This document shows, in pieces, positions 17,822 through 26,821 of a stretch of 41,710 bases of DNA. Made by a program: the position numbers and the translations under genes. The stretch is taken from contig JABTUP010000026.1 in the NCBI GenBank assembly GCA_015075325.1, positions 1 to 41,710 on the forward strand, read 5' to 3'. How positions within the stretch are numbered: position 1 is the first letter of the stretch; every line of letters starts with the position of its first letter. The DNA comes from Flavobacteriales bacterium (GTDB lineage Bacteria > Bacteroidota > Bacteroidia > Flavobacteriales_E > Vicingaceae). Under the pieces are notes generated by a model that saw only the letters and a list, made by a program, of their open reading frames with translations, was not told the DNA's origin and made no database searches.

Positions 17822-17855
17822 AAAGGGTTGTAATTTTACAACCCTTTTCTTTTTC
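17822..17855. terminator. Bidirectional terminator between gltA and the convergent T9SS gene
   Basis: AAAGGGTTGTAA (17822-17833) and TTACAACCCTTT (17836-17847) are perfect arms. T-rich tracts follow on both strands, so it can end transcripts from either side. Confidence 0.9.
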
Positions 17856-17871
17856 CTTAAGTTTTTATATT

Positions 17872-19541
17872 TTACCTCAATAAAGTTAAAGCACCTTTTT
17901 TAATAATACCATTTACTTCAACAACATAGAAATATGTTCCTGCTGGAACTTCTGTTCCTGTTGTTGTTGTACCATCCCAACCAATATTTTGGTTGATTGC
18001 TTCAAAAACTAACATTCCCCAACGATTAAAAATTTGCACATTGGTACAGTTACTCAAATGTTTGGGTAAATCAAGTCTAAATAAATCGTTGTGACCATCT
18101 CTTTTTGGAGTAAATACTGTTGCAGGAATTAACGAAAACAGATTTTCGAAATTTCCATTTACAATCGGAATTGATAAATATCCTATACATCCATTGATGT
18201 TTATAGCACTAAGTGTAGCAGAAGTTGTTGAACCATAATTATAAACATGAGTTGGATTGGTTTCTGTTGATTGGCTTCCATCGCCAAAATTCCATAGCCA
18301 ACTTGTTGGCACATTGCTAGATAAATCAGTAAAACAGACAGTTCCGTTGCAGGTGGTTGTGTTGTTGGCATTAAAGTTAGTAACAGGAGGATTGTTGTTT
18401 TGAGTAATAATTATGGTATAATCTTCTGCCTGACCAAATTCTAAGTCGGCACAAGGCATTGGAGCTGCACTAAAATCATAGTCGGCAGATATACGCATTC
18501 TTAAAGGAGTGTTTAAAACAGCAGTTCCTGAAATGGTAATATATCCAGAAGTGTTTTGAACTGAAGTAGCTGTAAAAACTCTTTCAGTAGCATTGTTAAA
18601 AATACCATCATTGTTAAAATCTATCCAGGCAGCATAATTTTGCGTTGTCGGTGCTGTGGTTTGAATGCTTAACAAGTATGTTTGACCTTGATATACCGTT
18701 GTTTGGGAACAAGTAAAATCGCTATAACCTTCAATTCCTGTTCCTGAATTATAATTAATCGTATTAAAAGTAACATTTGTTATTCCAAAATCACAGCAAT
18801 AGGTTAAAGTTGAAGGAGAGCAAGAAGCTGCAATTGGTAGTTGTGGTGCAAAATTAACATTAATCATGTTATTATTGGTTAAGGTGTCGCAACCATTTGC
18901 ATTACAAGCAATTAAACTTACAGTATAATTTCCCGAAGAAGCATAAGTGTGGGATGGGTTTTGTAAAGTAGAGGTGTTACCATCGCCAAAATCCCAATTC
19001 CAACTCGTAGGAAGTCCATCTGAAGAATCGAAAAACGAAACAACACCAGAACAAGTAGTTGTTGGATTTGCTATAAAGTTAGCTGTTGGAACTTGTGATG
19101 CGGCTGTCCAGTCAAAAACCATGTTGGGTCTGTTTGTAGAAGTATTAATTAAGGTTGTGGCTCCACAAACTTCCATCGCATCTTGCATGTTCCAAATAGA
19201 ACTAGTAAAAGCTGTTGTAGATTGAAATACAGCTGCATTTTGAGTGTAACTGGAATTGTTAAAACAAGTTTCTATAACAATATTTGATGTTCCGTCCCAA
19301 TAAAACGGTGATAAAAATGAATGGGTGTTTAATCCTGCAGTTTCAAAAAAGTTTGTAGGGCTAAAAACAGTTGTAAGACCAGTTTCAAAATTAGTTAATG
19401 AGTTAATAGTTGTTAGCTTCATGGAAATTGTAAAACCCTGAAGAGTAGTGCTTACTTGAGTTTGTACATTAAAAGCTAAACTGTTGATGTTTCCAGCCGT
19501 CATTCCAGCAGCTGTTAATTCGCTAGCTAAAATTAAAATTG
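17872..19541 (-). CDS. T9SS type B sorting domain protein with PKD and GEVED-type domains, main part
   Basis: This is the main part of a secreted surface protein. Reading from its N-terminal side, there is a beta-rich domain, then a PKD domain (SWNWDFGDGNTST, SHTYASSGNYTVSL). A GEVED-like domain follows (AAWIDFNNDGIFN, RMRISADYDF, FGQAEDYTI), then a second PKD (SWLWNFGDGSQST). The last part is the gliding-motility-associated C-terminal domain (ATVFTPKRDGHNDLF, FNRWGMLVFE, VPAGTYFYVVEV). The apparent start at 19503 is internal. The signal peptide lies in another frame at 19533-19691, and one missing base at about 19535-19538 separates them. Restoring a T gives a continuous 606-residue protein. 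Function is probably adhesion or surface structure. Confidence 0.88.
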
Positions 19542-19691
19542 GTGCTTAGCACCCCAATAATAATTTCCATAAGGAGCAGGATAATTTGTTAATGAATTAG
19601 TTATAGTTCCAGTTCCAATGGTTATTGTGGTTGATTTAGAAACGATTGAAAAACAGAAGAGTAAACCTAAAATCAAGTATATTTTTTTCAT
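19533..19691 (-). pseudogene. N-terminal fragment (signal peptide) of the frameshifted T9SS-B protein
   Basis: The ATG at 19691 opens a signal peptide (MKKIYLILGLLFCFSIVSKS) and 32 mature residues ending YYWGAKHQF before a stop at 19533. The frame one base back reads LILASELTAAG and joins the main part without further interruption. In the coding strand the site is a run of four T; five T would restore the frame. The order GNYYWGAKHQFLILASEL makes clear structural sense, which supports a one-base deletion and not two separate genes. Confidence 0.7.
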
Positions 19692-19920
19692 AAAATGGAG
19701 TTTAAAGGTTTGGATAAAGAGATGTTAATTTAACATGAATTAAGGTGCAAATTAGTTAAATAATTAAAACTAAAACATGATTTGCCTCATAATTAATGTA
19801 TTATAGATGGTGTTGTTTTATTAAAGGTTGCTTTTGGATGTTTTTGTGCATCATAAAATGTTTTTTTGCCATTCATGTATTTCTTTTTTTAATCAAAAAA
19901 TTATCTGCTAACTTTACCCT
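19692..19920. other. Intergenic region between divergent genes
   Basis: This 229-base AT-rich stretch separates the T9SS-B gene (minus) and the ABC ATPase gene (plus) and must hold both promoters. TAACTTTA (19909-19916) is a near match to the -7 consensus just before the ATG at 19921. Nothing else is recognisable. Confidence 0.5.
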
Positions 19921-20862
19921 ATGGATATTTTACATGTAAAACGAGTTTATAAAAGCTATGCTAATCACACCGCTCTCCATAATGTGTCGTTGCGTGTGCC
20001 ACAAAAAAGTATTTTTGGATTACTTGGTCCAAACGGAGCAGGAAAAACTTCATTGATTCGAATTATTAACCAAATTACAGCACCCGATAAAGGAGAAATT
20101 CTGTTCGAAAAAGAACCACTTTCTCCAAAACACATTAGCCAAATTGGTTATTTGCCAGAAGAAAGAGGGTTGTACAAAAAAATGGGAGTTGGCGAACAAG
20201 CATTGTATCTTGCTCAATTAAAAGGGATGAGTAAGCAGGAAGCCACTATTAAATTGAAACAATGGTTTCAAAAATTTGAAATTGAAAACTGGTGGGATAA
20301 AAAAGTAGAGGAACTATCGAAAGGAATGGCTCAAAAAGTACAGTTTATTACTACTGTTTTGCACGAACCCAAATTGCTTATTTTAGATGAACCTTTTAGT
20401 GGATTCGATCCAATTAATACGAATCTCATAAAAAAAGAAATTTTAGAACTTCGTGAAAAAGGCTCTACCATTATTTTTTCAACACACAACATGGCTTCGG
20501 TTGAAGAAATTTGCGACCACATAGCGTTAATCAACAAATCAAAAAAAATACTCGACGGAAAAGTAAAAGATATTAAAGAAGCTTACCGTTCCAATTCTTA
20601 TGAGATTGTTTTTGAAGGTAACATGATTGCATTTTCTAATGCCTTGTGGACTAGTTTTGAGATTATTTCTACGCATATAGATAACGGAAGAAATTATGTA
20701 AAAGTAAAAGGAACTGATAATAGAATAAGCGTAAATACCTTATTAGCAACCATTATCAATGATGTTAGAATTATTTCGGTAAACGAATTAACCCCAAGTA
20801 TGAATGATATTTTTATTCAAAAAGTTGGCGAAGCAAATCCCGAAGATTTAAGTGAAGAGTGA
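19921..20862 (+). CDS. ABC transporter ATP-binding protein (NatA-like)
   Basis: A 313-residue ABC-2-type exporter ATPase. Walker A is GPNGAGKT (36-43), the signature is LSKGMAQKVQF, Walker B is LLILDEPFSGFDP and the switch histidine is in STHNMAS. The C-terminal part (after about 230) resembles the extra domain of NatA-like ATPases. Its membrane partner is the permease at 21387. An S23-type gene lies between them. Pairs like this export ions, drugs or peptides; the substrate is unknown. Confidence 0.93.
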   Translation: MDILHVKRVYKSYANHTALHNVSLRVPQKSIFGLLGPNGAGKTSLIRIINQITAPDKGEILFEKEPLSPKHISQIGYLPEERGLYKKMGVGEQALYLAQLKGMSKQEATIKLKQWFQKFEIENWWDKKVEELSKGMAQKVQFITTVLHEPKLLILDEPFSGFDPINTNLIKKEILELREKGSTIIFSTHNMASVEEICDHIALINKSKKILDGKVKDIKEAYRSNSYEIVFEGNMIAFSNALWTSFEIISTHIDNGRNYVKVKGTDNRISVNTLLATIINDVRIISVNELTPSMNDIFIQKVGEANPEDLSEE

Positions 20863-20868
20863 AAATAT

Positions 20869-20915
20869 ACAAATAACAAAATACAAATAACAACACACAA
20901 ATAACAAAATACAAA
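20869..20915. repeat. Direct repeats and left inverted repeat flanking the S23 gene
   Basis: The 19-base unit acaaataacaaaatacaaa occurs twice (20869-20887, 20897-20915), 28 bases apart. Bases 20885-20915 are the reverse complement of 21346-21376 at 26 of 31 positions without gaps. The pair brackets the S23 gene and resembles terminal inverted repeats. The low base complexity calls for caution. Confidence 0.55.
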
Positions 20916-20926
20916 CAAGGTTCAAA

Positions 20927-21292
20927 ATGTCTGAAAGACAAAATAACAAACCATTCGATTTAGAAGAGAGAACTTTTCAATTTGCAAAAAATGTCAGATT
21001 GTACATCAAAACTCTACCAAAAACAATTGCTAATATAGAAGATGCAAAACAATTGGTTCGTTCTTCAGGTTCAGTTGGGGCAAATTATATTGAGGCAAAC
21101 GAATCGTTTAGTAAGAAAGATTTTGTTCATAAAGCTAAGATAAGTAGAAAAGAAGCAAAAGAAAGTAGATATTGGCTTAGGCTTATCAATGAAACGAATA
21201 ATTTAGAGAATAACAATGAACTTGTTGATTTGATACAAGAAGCTGATGAATTAAAGAAAATATTTTCAGCAATAATTGAAAAATCTAAGTGA
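20927..21292 (+). CDS. Four-helix-bundle protein, S23 / 23S rRNA intervening-sequence family
   Basis: A 121-residue all-helical protein of the TIGR02436/S23 family. Typical segments are FDLEERTFQFAKNVRLYIK, the RSSGSVGANYIEANES motif, DFVHKAKISRKEAKESRYWL and LIQEADELKKIFSAIIEKSK. Members were first noted in intervening sequences of 23S rRNA genes but occur widely as solitary genes in Bacteroidota; the biochemical role is not settled. Here it sits inside an ABC exporter operon, bounded by inverted repeats, so it looks inserted. The start follows the left repeat directly. Confidence 0.9.
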   Translation: MSERQNNKPFDLEERTFQFAKNVRLYIKTLPKTIANIEDAKQLVRSSGSVGANYIEANESFSKKDFVHKAKISRKEAKESRYWLRLINETNNLENNNELVDLIQEADELKKIFSAIIEKSK

Positions 21293-21345
21293 CTAGAATA
21301 GTGGGTTTAACTTTTGAAATTTAAAAATTAGACTATTGAAATTTA

Positions 21346-21376
21346 TTTGAATTTTGTTAGTTGTTTTTTGTAATTT
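21346..21376. repeat. Right inverted repeat flanking the S23 gene
   Basis: These 31 bases are the reverse complement of 20885-20915 with five mismatches and no gaps. They end 10 bases before the start of the ABC permease gene. Confidence 0.55.
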
Positions 21377-21386
21377 AATCTAAAAA

Positions 21387-22697
21387 ATGAATAAAATAAA
21401 TTTAATTATACAAAGAGAATATTTAACTAGAGTTAAGAAAAAGTCGTTTGTTATTATGACGCTTTTAGGTCCAATTTTAATGGCAGCATTAATGATTGTT
21501 CCAGTTTGGTTGGGTATGAAAGACCAAGATTTTCAAATCATTGAAGTAATTGACGAAACAGGTTTGTTTATTGATCAGTTTGAAAATACCAATACACTTC
21601 GATTTGAACATCAATTTGTAAATATTGAGTTTGCAAAAGACTCGTTTTACAATTCAAAATACACCTCTATTCTTCATATTTCTAGCTCAGATAAGCAATC
21701 GAAAGCTAAAATGTATTACAAAAAACAACCAGGAATAAATACCATTTCTAAAATTGAAAATACCATTGAAGAGGGGATTAGAAACATTGAACTTAAAAAG
21801 CAATTTAATATAACCAAAGATCAATTAGATAAGATTAACCCAAATGTTTCTGTTGAAACCATTTTTAGAAATGCCGATGGAGCTGAGGAAACAAAAAGTT
21901 CGGCAATAAGTACGGTGTTGGGTTTTGGTGCAGCCATCATTATTTACATGTTTATTTTCTTGTATGGTGTGCAAGTAATGCGAGGAGTAATTGAAGAAAA
22001 AACAAATAGAATAGTCGAAATTATTATTTCATCAGTAAAACCTTTCCAGCTAATGTTGGGCAAAATAGTTGGTATAGCTTTGGTGGGTTTAACGCAGTTT
22101 TTATTATGGATAGCATTAACCACAATAATCATTTCTATTGCACAAGTGGCATTAAATCAAGCAATTGATGTGGCAGATACGGCCACTATTGAAGAAGTAA
22201 TGAAAGCACAAGGAGCTGGAAATGTGGATACTTCAAACATGGGGCAACAAATTCAAGAAATTATTGATGAAATTCCAATTGTAACACTTTTAATTTCATT
22301 TTTGTTTTACTTTCTAGGAGGATATTTATTATACGGAGCATTATTTGCAGCTATTGGTTCTGCTGTTGACAGCGAAGCTGATACACAACAATTTATGATG
22401 CCGATTACAATTCCGCTTATTTTTTCATTTGTGGTGGCACAAACAGTTATCCAAAACCCCGATGGAGCAATGGCTTTTTGGCTGTCATTATTTCCATTAA
22501 CCTCACCAGTTATTATGATGGTTCGTATTCCATTTGGAGTAGAAACTTGGGAATTGCTTCTTTCAATGTTTTTATTGGTGCTGGGTTTTATTGGAACCAC
22601 TTGGATTGCAGGACGAATTTATCGAACAGGAATTTTAATGTACGGCAAAAAAATAACCTATAAAGAGTTGTGGAAATGGCTTTTTTATAAAGGGTAA
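21387..22697 (+). CDS. ABC-2 type transporter permease (NatB-like)
   Basis: A 436-residue membrane protein. A first membrane segment lies at about residues 19-41 (KKSFVIMTLLGPILMAALMI) after the typical INLIIQREYLTRVKKKS start. It is followed by a periplasmic domain of about 140 residues, then five or six membrane segments from about residue 180 with the loop VMRGVIEEKTNRIVEIIISSVKP, a hallmark of NatB/ABC-2 permeases. It pairs with the ATPase at 19921, although the S23 unit now separates the two genes by 524 bases. Substrate unknown. Confidence 0.92.
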   Translation: MNKINLIIQREYLTRVKKKSFVIMTLLGPILMAALMIVPVWLGMKDQDFQIIEVIDETGLFIDQFENTNTLRFEHQFVNIEFAKDSFYNSKYTSILHISSSDKQSKAKMYYKKQPGINTISKIENTIEEGIRNIELKKQFNITKDQLDKINPNVSVETIFRNADGAEETKSSAISTVLGFGAAIIIYMFIFLYGVQVMRGVIEEKTNRIVEIIISSVKPFQLMLGKIVGIALVGLTQFLLWIALTTIIISIAQVALNQAIDVADTATIEEVMKAQGAGNVDTSNMGQQIQEIIDEIPIVTLLISFLFYFLGGYLLYGALFAAIGSAVDSEADTQQFMMPITIPLIFSFVVAQTVIQNPDGAMAFWLSLFPLTSPVIMMVRIPFGVETWELLLSMFLLVLGFIGTTWIAGRIYRTGILMYGKKITYKELWKWLFYKG

Positions 22698-22722
22698 ATT
22701 AATTTGAAAATTTAACAATTAC

Positions 22723-22752
22723 TAACGACTTATTACTTACTCCTAACTACTT
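22723..22752. repeat. Degenerate TTACTxxx intergenic phrase
   Basis: The segment around actaacgacttattacttactcc is built from repeated TACT/GACT/TTACT words, like dispersed intergenic filler in related genomes. It ends just before the regulator gene at 22759. Confidence 0.3.
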
Positions 22753-22758
22753 ATAAAA

Positions 22759-23931
22759 ATGGCAAACATATTAATCATTGACGACGAACGACCAATTAGA
22801 AACACGCTAAAAGAAATTTTAGAGTACGAAAAATTTAAAGTTGATGAAGCCGAAGATGGTCCTTCGGGATTGGAAAAAATTAAATCGGGCAAATACGATT
22901 TAATTATGTGCGACATTAAAATGCCCAAAATGGATGGGTTAGAGGTGTTAGAAAAAAGCATCGATTTTGGTATTGATACACCTATGGTAATGATTTCTGG
23001 TCATGGAAACATTGAAACTGCTGTTGAGGCAATTAAAAAAGGAGCTTACGATTTTATTTCAAAACCGCTCGATTTAAACCGATTGTTGGTAACCGTTAGA
23101 AATGCCATCGACCGAAAAGAATTGGTTCAGGAAACCAAAAAACTGAAAAGAAAAATTAACGAAAAAATTGGCGGAACACAAATCATTGGCGAATCGGAAG
23201 GAATAAAACGTGTAAAAGACATGATTGCCAAAGTTGCTCCAAGCGATGCTCGGGTATTAATTACAGGAGCAAACGGAACAGGAAAAGAGCTGGTGGCTCG
23301 TTGTTTACACGAACAATCGGAACGCTCCAAAGCACCTTTTATTGAAGTAAACTGTGCTGCTATTCCTTCAGAGTTAATCGAAAGCGAATTGTTCGGACAC
23401 GAAAAAGGAGCATTTACATCAGCAGTTAAAGACCGTAAAGGTTGTTTTGAGCAAGCCGAAGGAGGCACACTTTTTTTAGATGAAATTGGCGACATGAGTC
23501 TTTCTGCACAAGCAAAAGTGTTGCGTGCCTTGCAAGAGAGTAGAATAACTCGTGTGGGTGGCGAAAAAGAAATAAAAGTAAATGTGCGGGTATTAGCAGC
23601 AACCAATAAAGATTTATTAAAAGAAATTGCGGAGAACAATTTTAGAGAAGATTTGTATCACCGTTTGGGAGTAATACTTATTCATGTGCCATCATTAAAC
23701 GAACGAAAAGATGATGTTCCTTTGTTAGCTAATTATTTTTTAGAGCAACTGTGTCAAGATCATGGTATTGCAACCAAAACATTTGATAATGCAGCTTTAG
23801 AAGAATTGAAGAATATCAATTGGACGGGAAACATCAGAGAACTACGCAACATTGTGGAGCGTTTAATTATTTTGTGCGACAAAACCATAACGGCTTCTGA
23901 TATTAAAATGTATGCTAATCCAAAGAGGTAA
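22759..23931 (+). CDS. NtrC-type sigma-54-associated response regulator lacking a DNA-binding domain
   Basis: A 390-residue protein. Residues 1-120 form a receiver domain with acidic D8/D9, phosphoacceptor D52 (MCDIKMPKMDG), S80 and K102 (SKPLD). Residues about 145-370 form the AAA+ sigma-54 activator domain: Walker A GANGTGKE, GHEKGAFTSAVKDRKG, Walker B GGTLFLDEIGD and the arginine-finger region FREDLYHRLGVILI. The loop reads GAFTSA and not the usual GAFTGA. The protein stops right after the AAA+ lid (NIRELRNIVERLI...DIKMYANPKR), so the Fis-type HTH is absent. Such activators may work from solution or through a partner. No histidine kinase gene is adjacent. Confidence 0.9.
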   Translation: MANILIIDDERPIRNTLKEILEYEKFKVDEAEDGPSGLEKIKSGKYDLIMCDIKMPKMDGLEVLEKSIDFGIDTPMVMISGHGNIETAVEAIKKGAYDFISKPLDLNRLLVTVRNAIDRKELVQETKKLKRKINEKIGGTQIIGESEGIKRVKDMIAKVAPSDARVLITGANGTGKELVARCLHEQSERSKAPFIEVNCAAIPSELIESELFGHEKGAFTSAVKDRKGCFEQAEGGTLFLDEIGDMSLSAQAKVLRALQESRITRVGGEKEIKVNVRVLAATNKDLLKEIAENNFREDLYHRLGVILIHVPSLNERKDDVPLLANYFLEQLCQDHGIATKTFDNAALEELKNINWTGNIRELRNIVERLIILCDKTITASDIKMYANPKR

Positions 23932-23937
23932 TTTTTC

Positions 23938-23967
23938 TTTGTAGTATTAAAATAATTAGTACATTTA
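23938..23967 (+). promoter_or_regulatory. Possible promoter of the T9SS-A gene
   Basis: TTTG (23938-23941) and TACATTTA (23960-23967) are 18 bases apart, close to the -33/-7 consensus with A at the last position. The ATG follows 19 bases later. Confidence 0.45.
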
Positions 23968-23986
23968 ATTTTTTAAATGACTGATT

Positions 23987-26095
23987 ATGAAGAATTTTTT
24001 ACTCTTTCCATTACTTTTAGTAAGCTTTTTAGCTGCCTCACAAAATGATTCGTTAGTTAATGGTGGTTTTGAAACAGGTGATTGTACGGGTTGGGAAGTT
24101 ATTACTGGTTCAGTTCCAATTGTTCCAACTGCTCCTTATAGTTTTACTCAAACAGGAACTTCAACATGTGACACTTCTGTTAATCATGTTTTAGTGACAG
24201 GAGGAAATGATGCTCTTTGTGGATTTCCAAAAGTCTTTCCAAATGGAGGTGGATACTCTTTGCAATTGGGTGATGGAACTGGTACAGGAAATGGTGCTGC
24301 TCGAATAAAACAAACTTTTATAGTTGATTCTATAAAAAATGTTTTTGCTTATCATTTTGCAATTGTTTTTAATGATGCTGGGCATGTAGAAGCTGAAAGC
24401 CCTTATTTTACTGTAAGTATAATTGATCAAAATGAAACTGCTATTTTTTTAGATTACTATATTGCACCTACATCTGGTTTGGATCCCAATTTTATATCTT
24501 ATTCTAGTGGTTATTATTTGAATTGGACAACGCAATATGTAAACTTATCTGCTTATGAAGGGCAAAGTGTTACGGTCGAATTTACTTCTGGCGATTGTGC
24601 TCAAAGTGGTCATTACGCTTATGCCTACGTTGATGCAGAATGTGTCGCTCCAACGCCTTGTATGTTTTTTGAGTTAAGTTTAACAGATGTAAATAATATT
24701 AGATGTGATTCATCTGGTTATATCTCAACATTCGTTGAAAATGGTTCTGTACCATATACTTACCAATGGAGTAGCGGAGAAACCACTTCAGAGATTTACC
24801 CGACTATACCAGGAATTTATGATTTAACGGTAACCGATTCGGTTGGGTGTGAATTGACAAAATCAGTATTGATAAATGGTCCTGACAATTTTACTCAATT
24901 TGATTTAGACGTAAATTTAAACACAAACTTTTTTAGAGCTGGTCAAACCACACGTATTGACTTAAATGTCTTTAATGATGGTTGTGTCGACACCTCTGGT
25001 CAATTAACTTTAGTGCTTGATGATTTGGTTTCATTCAGTAGTGCTTATCCTGTTCCAGATGTTATCAATGGAGATACGTTGATTTGGAATACTCCTTCGC
25101 TTAATTACGATTCAACCCATTTTATGCCTTATGTGGATGTGTTTACAAGCACAAGTGCAGTAATTGGTGATGTAGTTTGTTTCAATGTTTCTATTGCTCC
25201 AACAATGGGCGATGCAGATACCACTAACAACCAAAAACAATATTGCTACACGGTGATAAATTCTTATGACCCAAATTATAAAGAAGTTTATCCAAAAGGA
25301 GAATGTTTTGAAAATTATGTGTTGGATAACCAAGAATTAACTTACACAGTTCATTTTCAAAATACCGGAACAGCTCCAGCTATTGATATCTTTATTATGG
25401 ATACACTAAATGCCAATTTAGATATTAATACCGTTAGAATAGTTGGGCAAAGCCACGATAATTTGGTTACCGAAGTAGTTAATGGAAACACGTTAAAATT
25501 TATTTTTGATAACATTAATTTACCTGATAGTATTTCTGATGAAGCAGCAAGTCATGGTTCTGTTGTGTTCACTATTCAACCTATCACAACCATTGCCAGT
25601 CCGTCGAGAGTAGAAAACAGCGTAGGAATTTATTTTGATTTTAATGAGCCTATTATTACCAATACGGTATTCAATACTTTTGTAGATGGTATTCCTCATT
25701 CAGAAACCATTTTAAACGAAACAGCTATCACTAGCTATGATTTGAATGGAACAATTTATGATTCTACAGGAACTTATTATCAATACTTATCAAGTGTTGA
25801 TGGTTGCGATAGCACCATTGTATTAAATCTTACCATTACTACTACAGGATTAGATGTATTGAATGGTGTAAAAGATGTAATGGTTTATCCAAACCCAATT
25901 CGTAACGAGTTAAAAATTAGTGTTCCAAATACGTTGGTAAATTACCAAGTAGAAGTAATTAGCATTACAGGTCAACCGATGTTTAAAGGTAACAATACTT
26001 CTAAAATTAATACCACATTGTTTGCTCAAGGCATCTATTTTGTAAAAGTTTGGAACGACAAACAAGTTGTTATTAAAAAGGTAATTAAAGAGTAA
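23987..26095 (+). CDS. T9SS type A sorting domain-containing secreted protein
   Basis: A 702-residue protein with a signal peptide (MKNFLLFPLLLVSFLAASQ). The N-terminal half is a lectin-like or jelly-roll domain (NGGFETGDCTGWEV, RIKQTFIVDS). A single SprB-like repeat follows (RCDSSGYISTF, YTYQWSSGETTS, TVTDSVGCEL), then a DUF11-type domain (LTYTVHFQNTGTAPAIDI, VVFTIQPI). A short SxDGCDST segment precedes the type A sorting domain (VMVYPNPIRNELKIS, ITGQPMFKG, FAQGIYFVKVW). Type A signals are cleaved on passage through the T9SS, leaving the protein secreted or lipid-linked. The function of the N-terminal domain is not known. Confidence 0.92.
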   Translation: MKNFLLFPLLLVSFLAASQNDSLVNGGFETGDCTGWEVITGSVPIVPTAPYSFTQTGTSTCDTSVNHVLVTGGNDALCGFPKVFPNGGGYSLQLGDGTGTGNGAARIKQTFIVDSIKNVFAYHFAIVFNDAGHVEAESPYFTVSIIDQNETAIFLDYYIAPTSGLDPNFISYSSGYYLNWTTQYVNLSAYEGQSVTVEFTSGDCAQSGHYAYAYVDAECVAPTPCMFFELSLTDVNNIRCDSSGYISTFVENGSVPYTYQWSSGETTSEIYPTIPGIYDLTVTDSVGCELTKSVLINGPDNFTQFDLDVNLNTNFFRAGQTTRIDLNVFNDGCVDTSGQLTLVLDDLVSFSSAYPVPDVINGDTLIWNTPSLNYDSTHFMPYVDVFTSTSAVIGDVVCFNVSIAPTMGDADTTNNQKQYCYTVINSYDPNYKEVYPKGECFENYVLDNQELTYTVHFQNTGTAPAIDIFIMDTLNANLDINTVRIVGQSHDNLVTEVVNGNTLKFIFDNINLPDSISDEAASHGSVVFTIQPITTIASPSRVENSVGIYFDFNEPIITNTVFNTFVDGIPHSETILNETAITSYDLNGTIYDSTGTYYQYLSSVDGCDSTIVLNLTITTTGLDVLNGVKDVMVYPNPIRNELKISVPNTLVNYQVEVISITGQPMFKGNNTSKINTTLFAQGIYFVKVWNDKQVVIKKVIKE

Positions 26096-26377
26096 TCGTT
26101 AGAAATAGATATTTGCGGTTTAGGTCTCTTTCTTTTGAGTTCTAATTCATCGTATTTATTGGTAAAAGTAATTATACTTTAAGTCTGTTTTAAACTACAT
26201 TTACTAAGCAATATTGAAATAGAATGGTATTGCTGAAAATGAGAAATAGACAAATATTCTATATGTTTTGTTAATGAAATTTATTGAAAGGTATAAAACA
26301 ACAAACTTTTCAACAATACACCAACTTTTGTTTAATGTTCTTTTTTATTAATTAATTTTACTTTTTAACAACTCCAC
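26096..26377. other. Intergenic region before the Fur-family gene
   Basis: 282 bases without a gene. It holds one perfect 7-bp inverted repeat (AGCAATA 26207-26213, TATTGCT 26228-26234) with a 14-base loop. TACTTTTT near 26359 is a weak -7-like element. No clear Fur box, riboswitch or terminator was seen. Confidence 0.4.
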
Positions 26378-26821
26378 ATGAGTTCAAAAGAAGAATTACA
26401 AGATAAAGTTAAAGGCATCTTCTCAGCATATTTAGAAGAACACGGTCATCGAAAAACACCCGAGCGATTTGCCATACTCCAAGAAATTTATTCAAGCGAC
26501 GATCATTTTGATGTAGAAGAACTTTACATTACCATGAAAAATAAAAAATACCGAGTAAGTAGAGCAACCTTATACAATACTATCGAGCTTTTGTTAAATG
26601 CAAACCTGGTTCGTAAACATCAATTTGGAGGCAACATTGCCCAATTTGAACGCTCGCATGGGTCGAAACAACACGACCACATTATTTTAAGCAACGGTGA
26701 AGTAATTGAGTTTTGCGACCCAAGAATACAAAACATTAAAGCTACTTTAGAAGAAATGTTTGGTATAAAAATACTGCATCATTCATTGAATTTTTACGGC
26801 ATTAAATCTCCAAAAAAATAA
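26378..26821 (+). CDS. Fur-family transcriptional repressor lacking the cysteine zinc sites
   Basis: A 147-residue metalloregulator-like protein. The winged-helix domain is clear ([48 protein letters not shown]). The dimerisation part keeps the HDH motif (KQHDHIIL), EFCDPRIQ and the final HHSLNFYG. Where most Fur proteins have a CxxC structural-zinc pair after HDHxIC, this one reads ILSNGEV, and the second C-terminal cysteine pair is also missing. It probably still uses the His/Glu regulatory site. Metal choice (Fe, Mn, Zn or peroxide) cannot be told. The stop overlaps the next start (TAATG), so it is coupled to the STAS gene. Confidence 0.9.
   Translation: MSSKEELQDKVKGIFSAYLEEHGHRKTPERFAILQEIYSSDDHFDVEELYITMKNKKYRVSRATLYNTIELLLNANLVRKHQFGGNIAQFERSHGSKQHDHIILSNGEVIEFCDPRIQNIKATLEEMFGIKILHHSLNFYGIKSPKK

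Noticed and set aside
23127..23639. 170-codon open frame on the minus strand inside the NtrC-like gene
   Set aside because: It is a shadow of the strongly conserved AAA+ coding sequence, with no signal or domain and with serine/cysteine-rich composition typical of antisense frames.
26096..26377. Fur box upstream of the Fur-like gene
   Set aside because: Only a 7-bp inverted repeat with a 14-base loop was found. It does not resemble a Fur/Zur/PerR operator and is far from the start.
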